Assembly: GCA_009760885.1 (NCBI GenBank)
Contig: CM019693.1
Span: 44,975,433 to 45,039,432 of the forward strand
Reading direction: 5' to 3'
Origin: Achatina immaculata
Taxonomy: Eukaryota > Mollusca > Gastropoda > Stylommatophora > Achatinidae
Length of the DNA stretch: 64,000 nt
The translations under genes and the position numbers were made by a program. Below are positions 56,092 to 64,000 of this stretch, in pieces (within the stretch, counting starts at the first letter, position 1; each line of letters starts with the position of its first letter). A model generated the notes under the pieces. It worked only from the letters and a program-made list of their open reading frames with translations. It was not told the origin of the DNA and made no database searches.

Positions 56092-57089
56092 TTTGATCAG
56101 TGCTGGACCTCCATGTAAGACATCAGAAGAGCTAAGGTCTTGGTTACTGTTGACTCATAAGCTTTGATACTGGAATAGCTAGTGTCTTGGTCACCTTTGA
56201 TTCACAAACATTGCTGGCAGAATATCTGAAGATGGTGACCAGTTTTGGGTCTCATGGTCTGCTATTACCTTGGTGTTGTCACTTTCTTCCCATTCATCGA
56301 AAAGATATACATGGGAAAAGATTAATTAAACTTAATATAAATGTAACCCCTTCGAAGAATAATCAGTTTCATGTTAAATTTCAATATTTAAGAAAAAAAA
56401 ACCGTACGTTAAAAATGAATGTGGAATTGAAAATCACGTTCGGAAATATGAATACAGGCAAGAAAGGAGCAAAGTTTAAGGGCACTAAAAAAAAAACACG
56501 AATGAAGAAAAAATGAAACGGTTAAATAGAAACTTAATGAAAAACATCAGTGAAGAAGTTATAATATTTTCCTGTGTCTAGAAGTGCATTCATGATGTAA
56601 CGAAAACTATAAATGAGGGAAGAGTTAAAGGAAAATAAAGAACATACAGAGGGACTGATACGTTCGGGTATGGATGAGACCACATCCATGGTGGCCCCTT
56701 CAGGAACTAACTCTTCGAGTTCTGAAAGTGTTCCGTTGGCTAGGTATAAAGAAAAGCACAACAGACACTAGTTGGGTAGTGTTCTTCAAAAAAGGAGTTC
56801 ATCCTTTGCTTCTATCCTATTTCTATGGCAGTAGAAGTAGATGATGTAGTTCATAGAACTCATTATTAAAATGTTGTAAATATATGTATATTTATGTTTG
56901 CACCACAAAGGTTTAACGTACTTATTTTGTACAAATTGTGCGTGCATGAAATTTTAGTAGCTGCATAATCAGCTTTGATTGATTGTTTTAGCTCACATTT
57001 AGTGAGAGTTTCTGTAAAGGTTAGTAATTTTTTTTGTTTGAAGATATTTGATGGCCAAATATATACTTTTAGGGGGTGGGGAGATATTC

Positions 57090-57962
57090 TGTAACAGAAT
57101 AACAATTCTGTACATAGTGTATTGTGTATAGCCCTGCAGTTGTGGTCTGGTAGACATCACCGTGTGCCAAGCACGTGGTTCGAGAAAATTCGAAGTCACG
57201 TGGTTGAGTTGAGCGGGAGGTATGCATGGGCTGAGAAAGTTAGTCTTGGGGAGAATGTGTCAGAGAAAGGTGTGTGTGATTGTCTATAGAATGTGGTAGA
57301 GAGAACCTTACTTGTTTGCTGTAGAGGAGTTTTAATTGGTTTGTGATGTAGGAAGAAATTTAGTAGTTTTATTGCAGATTGGAATCTCGTTTAGGAAGAG
57401 TTTCTACCAGTGGCAATTTGTTGGTAGTGAGATGGAAGAATTAGTTTTTCCCTGTGTTGGTTGAGGTTTTGTTGATAATGTTGTAAGTATTGATTTTTTG
57501 TGTATAGTACATTGTAAGGTTTTTGCCCATATGGCGAGAGTCCTCTCACGCCGGGCACTGTTAATGTAATTCTTGTTCAGCCTGATGGCGATGTTTCCAT
57601 CATTCATGAGTTCACCCTCATTTTGTCCATTAATAAATGTGCGTGGTCTGATGATATACTACACCAATCGGCTTTGTTGGAATTCTCATTGTTGACCAGT
57701 TTGTTTTGGTTGGAAGACTGCCAAGTTATGTTAAGCTGTTGTATTTGTATTATTTTGTGGAGTTGGAAGCCTGGGAGTCTTGTATTTTCTCAGTGTATAA
57801 TATAGAAAATTAGGTGATTGTTAGAACACCAACAACAAGAAGAAATGTATAAGTTCAAACTGTACTCCACAAGTAGACAATGATCAAATCAGCAGAAAAC
57901 CATCTTAGTTGACGCCAGTACTATTTCAGGGGTGCCAAAAGATAAATAGCAAAACCATTATA
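57090..57962 (+). mobile_element. Duplicated 3' LTR (873 bp)
   Basis: Near-identical to 55218-56091, including the inverted 11-bp segment (57138-57148) and the trailing TTTG. Part of the tandem duplication, not a separate insertion. Confidence 0.9.
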
Positions 57963-58528
57963 TTTGATCAGTGCTGGACCTCCATGTAAGACATCAGAAG
58001 AGCTAAGGTCTTGGTTACTGTTGACTCATAAGCTTTGATACTGGAATAGCTAGTGTCTTGGTCACCTTTGATTCACAAACATTGCTGGCAGAATATCTGA
58101 AGATGGTGACCAGTTTTGGGTCTCATGGTCTGCTATTACCTTGGTGTTGTCACTTTCTTCCCATTCATCGAAAAGATATACATGGGAAAAGATTAATTAA
58201 ACTTAATATAAATGTAACCCCTTCGAAGAATAATCAGTTTCATGTTAAATTTCAATATTTAAGAAAAAAAACCGTACGTTAAAAATGAATGTGGAATTGA
58301 AAATCACGTTCGGAAATATGAATACAGGCAAGAAAGGAGCAAAGTTTAAGGGCACTAAAAAAAAAAAACCACGAATGAAGAAAAAATGAAACGGTTAAAT
58401 AGAAACTTAATGAAAAACATCAGTGAAGAAGTTATAATATTTTCCTGTGTCTAGAAGTGCATTCATGATGTAACGAAAACTATAAATGAGGGAAGAGTTA
58501 AAGGAAAATAAAGAACATACAGAGGGAC

Positions 58529-61500
58529 TGATACGTACGTGTGGACAACATCAAGAGATGGACGACCTGATACTTACGTGTGGACAACATCAAGAGATGA
58601 ACGACCTGATACTTACGTGTGGACAACATCAAGAGATGAACGACCTGATACTTACGTGTGGACAACATCAAGAGATGGACGACCTGATACTTACGTGTGG
58701 ACAACATCAAGAGATGAACGACCTGATACTTACGTGTGGACAACATCAAGAGATGGACGACCTGATACTTACGTGTGGACAACATCAAGAGATGGACGAC
58801 CTGATACTTACGTGTGGACAACATCAAGAGATGGACGACCTGATACTTACGTGTGGACAACACCAAGAGATGGGCGACCTGATACTTACGTGTGGACAAC
58901 AGCAAGAGATGACGACCTGATACTTACGTGTGGACAACATCAAGAGATGGGCGACCTGATACTTACGTGTGGACAACATCAAGAGATGGGCGACCTGATA
59001 CTTACGTGTGGACAACATCAAGAGATGGGCGACCTGATACTTACGTGTGGACAACATCAAGAGATGAACGACCTGATACTTACGTGTGGACAACACCAAG
59101 AGATGGGCGACCTGATACTTACGTGTGGACAACATCAAGAGATGAACGAACAGATACTTACGTGTGGACAACATCAAGAGATGGACGAACAGATACTTAC
59201 GTGTGGACAACATCAAGAGATGGATGACCTGATACTTACGTGTGGACAACATCAAGAGATGGATGACCTGATACTTACGTGTGGACAACATCAAGAGATG
59301 GATGACCTGATACTTACGTGTGGACAACATCAAGAGATGGACGAACAGATACTTATGAGTGGACAACATCAAGACATGGGCGACCTGATACTTACGTGTG
59401 GACAAAACCAAGAGATGGACGAACTGATACTTACGTGTGGACAACACCAAGAGATGGACGACCTGATACTTACGTGTGGACAACATCAAGAGATGGACGA
59501 CCTGATACTTACGTGTGGACAACATCAAGAGATGGACGACCTGATACTTACGTGTGGACAACATCAAGAGATGGACGACCTGATACTTACGTGTGGATAA
59601 CATCAAGAGATGGGCGACCTGATACTTACGTGTGGACAACATCAAGAGATGGACGACCTAATACTTACGTGTGGACAACATCAAGAGATGGACGACTTCA
59701 TACTGATGTGTGTACAACATTAAGAGATGGGCGACCTGATACTGATGTGTGTACAACATCAAGAGATGGGCGACCTGATACTGATGAGTGGATAACATCA
59801 AGAGATGGGCGACCTGATACTGATGAGTGTACAACATCAAGAGATGGACGACCTGATACTGATGAGTGGTTAACATCAAGAGATGGACGACCTGATACTG
59901 ATGAGTGGTTAACATCAAGAGATGGACGACCTGATACTGATGAGGGGATAACATCAAGAGATGGACCACCTGATACTGATGAGTGGATAACATCATGAGA
60001 TGGACGATCTGATACTGATGAGTGGATAACATAATGAGATGGACGACTTATACTAATGAGTGGACAACATCAAGAGATGGACGACCTGATACTGACGAGT
60101 GGACAACATCAAGAGATGAAAGACCTGATACTGATGAGTGGATAACATCAAGAGATGGACGACTTGATACTGATGAGTGGATAACATCAAGAGATGGACG
60201 ACTTGATACTGATGAGTGGACAACATCAAGAGATGAAAGACCTGATATTGATGAGTGGATAACATCAAGAGATGGACGACCTGATACTGATGAGTGGACA
60301 ACATCAAGAGATGGACGACCTGATACTTACGTGTGGACAACACCAAGAGATGGACGACCTGATACTGATGAGTAGACAACATCAAGAGATGGACGAATAG
60401 ATACTTATGTGTGGACAACATCACGAGATGGACGAACAGATACTTACGTGTGGACAACACCAAGAGATGGGCGAAATGATAATTACGTGTGGACAACATC
60501 AAGAGATGGACGACCTGATACTTACGTGTGGACAACATCAAGAGATGGACGAACAGATACTTACGTGTGGACAACATCAAGAGATGAACGACCTGATACT
60601 TACGTGTGGACAACACCAAGAGATGGGCGACCTGATACTTACGTGTGGACAACACCAAGAGATGGGCGACCTGATACTTACGTGTGGACAACATCAAGAG
60701 ATGGACGAACAGATACTTACGTGTGGACAACATCAAGAGATGGACGACCTGATACTTACGTGTGGACAACATCAAGAGATGGACGAACAGATACTTACGT
60801 GTGGACAACATCAAGAGATGGACGACCTGATACTGATGTGTGTACAACATTAAGAGATGGACGACCTGATACTGATGTGTGTACAACATTAAGAGATGGG
60901 CGACCTGATACTGATGTGAGTACAACATCAAGAGATGGGCGACCTGATATTGATGAGTGGATAACATCAAGAGATGGGCGACCTGATACTGATGAGTGGT
61001 TAACATCAAGAGATGGACGACCTGATATTGATGAGTGGATAACATCAAGAGATGAAAGACCTGATACTGATGAGTGGATAACATCAAGAGATGGACTGCC
61101 TGATACTGATGAGTGGACAACATCAAGAGATGAAAGACCTGATACTGATGAGTGGACAACATCAAGAGATGAAAGACCTGATATTGATGAGTGGATAACA
61201 TCAAGAGATGGACGACTTGATACTGATGAGTGGATAACATCAAGAGATGAAAGACCTGATACTGATGAGTGGATAACATCAAGAGATGAAAGAACTGATA
61301 CTGATGAGTGGACAACATCAAGAGATGGACGACTTTATACTGATGAGTTTATAACATCAAGAGATGAAAGACCTGATACTGATGAGTGGATAACATCAAG
61401 AGATGAAAGACCTGATACTGATGAGTGGATAACATCAAGAGATGAAAGACCTGATATTGATGAGTGGATAACATCAAGAGAGGGACGACTTGATATTAAT

Positions 61501-62055
61501 GAGTGGATAACATCAAGAGATGGATGACTTGATACTAATGAGTGGATAACATCAAGAGATGGACGACTTGATACTAATGAGTGGATAACATCAAGAGATG
61601 TACGACTTGATACTGATGAGTGGATAACATCAAGAGATGGACGACTTGATACTAATGAGTGGATAACATCAAGAGATGGACGACTTGATACTAATGAGTG
61701 AATAACATCAAGAGATGGACAACTTGATACTAATGAGTGGATAACATCAAGAGATGGACGACTTGATACTAATGAGTGGATAACATCAAGAGATGGACGA
61801 CTTGATACTAATGAGTGGATAACATCAAGAGATGGACGACTTGATACTAATGAGTGGATAACATCAAGAGATGGACGACCTGATACTGATGAGTGAACAA
61901 CATCAAGAGATGAAAGACCTGATATTGATGAGTGGATAACATCAAGAGATGGACGACTTGATACTGATGAGTGGATAATATCAAGAGATGGACTGCCTGA
62001 TACTGATGAGTGGTTAACATCAAGAGATGGACGAACAGATATTGATGAGTGGATA
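58529..62055. repeat. 39-bp minisatellite, about 90 units in alternating blocks
   Basis: The unit is gacctgatacttacgtgtgg plus acaacatcaagagatggac. Subtype A has ttacgtgtggacaac; subtype B has tgatgagtggataac. Blocks run approximately A 58529-59700, B 59700-60320, A 60320-60830, B 60830-62055. A gaaagacc variant (for ggacgacc) occurs only within B. As 39 is 3x13, frames up to 422 codons are open on both strands; the plus WTTSRDGRPDTYV frame has no ATG, so a protein is not supported. Confidence 0.95.
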
Positions 62056-62109
62056 ACATCAAGAGATTTATCGTTCATGGACAAACATTCTAATTTTTTT
62101 GTGTTTTTT

Positions 62110-62245
62110 TGCTGCTCGCCCACTCGCCTGTATCAGAGGGTCCCTAGTTCAGTTTTGCGCTGGGGCAGAACTTTTTGGGCCAGATGGGCACCAGGGTCAG
62201 CCTAGCATAAAAAACTGGGTACCTGGATTTCTGTAAAGACAACGA
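62110..62245 (+). mobile_element. tRNA-derived SINE-like sequence
   Basis: 62118-62160 (cccactcgcctgtatcagag, ggtccctagttcagttttgc) has the layout of the tRNA anticodon arm followed by a degenerate B box (AGTTCAGTTTT for GGTTCGANTCC). It is followed by a unique body with ggcaccagggtcagcc and ctgggtacctgga. A box and tail not clear. Probably an old SINE fragment. Confidence 0.4.
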
Positions 62246-62460
62246 GGACAGGTACTGGCATCTCTGTCTAAAATGTTGTAGCTACCTAGAAATGTGAAGG
62301 CACTATCACTTCTCACTATATGCATATGTCAGGTGACATAGATTTGCTACGTGTTACAGACATGAAATTTTATAAATGTTTCAGATGTCACCAATTTTTT
62401 TTTATCTACGGTAAGGATTTTTAAAAAATCTTATTATCTGCTGATATTCCATGTTTGTTG
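62246..62460. other. Unassigned spacer
   Basis: No gene or repeat recognised; short T- and A-rich tracts near 62393-62430. Confidence 0.35.
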
Positions 62461-62469
62461 TTGTTTGTT

Positions 62470-63838
62470 GCATTAGGACAGCGTCAAGGGCCCATACACA
62501 GCATGGTTGTAGGAAATACCTGGTTTAAACAACATCCTCGAATACTGGCAACGTCATGCAGCCCAGACAAAAAGACTTTTAACCAGATAGACTACAACAA
62601 ACGATTCCAGAATGCATTACTGACAACAAAAACCATGCCAGGAGCTGACTGCAATAGTGACCATCATCCACTCTGTGGAAAAATTAGAATAAAGCTAAAG
62701 AAAGCAGGCAGAAAAGTGAGAAACATCAAACTGAATACAGAACTTCTTAAAAATGACCAAGAACTGCGAGAACAATACAAAGTTATAATAAATAGATACT
62801 ATGCAAAAATAAATAGTATATATGAACAATGGGCAATGTTAAGAGATTCTATCCACCAAACTGTTAAGGAGATAATACCACCAAAAGAAGCCTCTAAAAA
62901 TAAATGGATGACAGACGACATCTTAGGACTGATGGACAAGAGGAGGAGGAGTAAAAATAACCAAGAAAAATATTGCAAGATGAATAAAGAAATAAGACGC
63001 AAATGCAGAGAAGCAAAAGAAGTATGGTTAAATGAACAGTGCAGACAGATAGAGGACGCTCATAATAAAGAAAGCAAAAACATGCACAAACAAATTAATG
63101 AACTCACAGACAGGAAAACAAAATATACCACAGGATGCCTCAAATCGAAAGAAGGTAAAATGTTAATGGGAAAAGATGACATTGTGGACATGTGGACAGA
63201 GTATATCGGTGAACTATATGGAGGAGAAAGACCAGAATTAACACCAGATACTGAAAACTGTGATGGACCACCAATACTTGAAGATGAAATCATAGATGCC
63301 ATCAAACACATGAGGAAAAGAAAAGCGACTGGGCCTGATAATATAACAATAGAAGAAATAGAGGCACTAGAGGAGACAGGAATACAAATAATAACCAAGT
63401 TACTGAACGATATTTACAACAATGGTTATATTCCCAGTGACTTGCTTAAATCCACGTTTATAGCACTACCAAAGAAACCAGGTGCAAAGGAATGTGACGA
63501 CCACCGGACTATCAGCCTCTCATGTCACATAACGAAGCTACTTCTGAGAATCATTATGAGAAGAACAAGGAAAAAGATAAAAATGGAAATAGCAGACGAA
63601 CAGTTTGGATTTGTTGAAGGAAAGGGAACACACAATGCCATTTATGCTTTACGAACACTAACAGAAAGAGCTTTAGAAGTATAGAAAGATCTCTACTTAT
63701 GCTTCATTGATTACACCAAGGCATTTGACAAGGTGAAACATAATGAAATTATTAAAATGCTTGAAGACATCAATATAGACTGCAAAGACCTGAGGATTGT
63801 AAAACATCTATACTGGCAGCAAGAAGCAGCAGTTCGCT
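62470..63838 (+). pseudogene. Truncated LINE, 35-kb family (endonuclease end to RT palm)
   Basis: Begins inside the endonuclease (GNTWFKQHPRILATSCSPDK, FNQIDY, then CNSDHHPLCG with the SDH catalytic block). It continues through the linker (KEIRRKCREAKEVWLNEQCR) into reverse transcriptase ([48 protein letters not shown]). A TAG replaces a codon at 63682-63684; beyond it [14 protein letters not shown] and [16 protein letters not shown] are readable up to about 63838, where similarity ends before the YADD box. Truncated at both ends and non-functional. Plus strand, opposite to the 35-kb copy. Confidence 0.87.
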
Positions 63839-64000
63839 GGTGAATGGGGGCTAAAGATGCTGTCCCATTTAGCAATTAGCGATCCATAGCAGGGTTGACG
63901 AACTATAGCTGACCAAGACCCTGTCCCATCTCTCTGTTGGCGCTCCCAGTAACATGTTGAGCCTGACTGACAGATTGCTAGTCCTCGTGGAGGTGAAGTC
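63839..64000. other. Unassigned right edge
   Basis: Balanced-composition sequence abutting the truncated LINE. No frame or repeat recognised. Confidence 0.35.

Larger units (their letters stand above)
54788..58532 (+). repeat. 1.87-kb tandem duplication of Gypsy 3' end, LTR and flank
   Basis: 54788-56662 and 56663-58532 are near-identical direct copies, with small differences such as a 3-bp deletion at cttcttcgag and a 1-bp A difference. Each unit contains the end of the Gypsy 3' region, the polypurine tract, the LTR and about 570 bp of downstream flank. The duplication post-dates insertion because it includes host flank. Confidence 0.93.

Noticed and set aside
57090..57962. Independent solo LTR
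   Set aside because: It shares flanks with 55218-56091 on both sides, so it is part of a tandem duplication.
58486..62123. Large repeat proteins from the 39-bp array
   Set aside because: Open on both strands; the WTTSRDGRPDTYV frame lacks ATG starts. Satellite explanation is sufficient.

Overview
The window is eukaryotic, repeat-dominated genomic DNA from an invertebrate. Three things support this: non-LTR and LTR retrotransposons, spliceosomal U2-derived sequence, and very long minisatellites. There are no bacterial-type operons or ribosome-binding sites. The LINE families resemble those common in molluscs, especially gastropods, and a short AAGGGAAGTAAT-type motif recurs. That placement is an inference and was not tested. 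I found no complete host protein-coding gene. Many long open frames are readings of tandem repeats whose period is a multiple of three.

Layout. 0.3-1.5 kb is a 21-bp minisatellite. 2.45-3.15 kb is a truncated Tx1/L1-like LINE fragment carrying an inserted U2-snRNA-derived retroposon. 3.8-25.6 kb holds three head-to-tail copies of one Tx1/L1-like LINE, each joined to the poly(A) tail of the previous one. Copy 1 has a single frameshift in ORF2, copy 2 has both ORFs intact, and copy 3 is old and broken. Copy 3 carries a ~1 kb insert in ORF1 and a nested, 5'-inverted second LINE in ORF2. 25.9-37 kb is a graveyard of LINE fragments, a Tc1-like transposase, a Helitron tail and small retroposons. 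37.8-47.8 kb is an island of at least nine minisatellite families; two ~460-bp direct repeats flank part of it.

48.1-56.1 kb is a degenerate Ty3/Gypsy-type LTR element with 4-bp target duplications. Its 3' end, 3' LTR and flank are tandemly duplicated to 58.5 kb. A 39-bp minisatellite of about 90 units starts at the end of that duplication and runs to 62.05 kb. A tRNA-like SINE head and another truncated LINE fill the right edge.

Each LINE copy has the same logic: a 5' UTR of 37-bp then 51-bp monomers, a short upstream ORF, ORF1, ORF2, then a long A-rich 3' UTR. ORF1 is an RNA-binding protein with a CCHC knuckle; ORF2 is an endonuclease plus reverse transcriptase. The short upstream ORF reads like the first ten residues of histone H4. 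The most unusual items are this histone-like leader, the tail-to-head LINE array, the structured U2-derived retroposon, and a repeated ~85-bp mobile element with clear target duplications.
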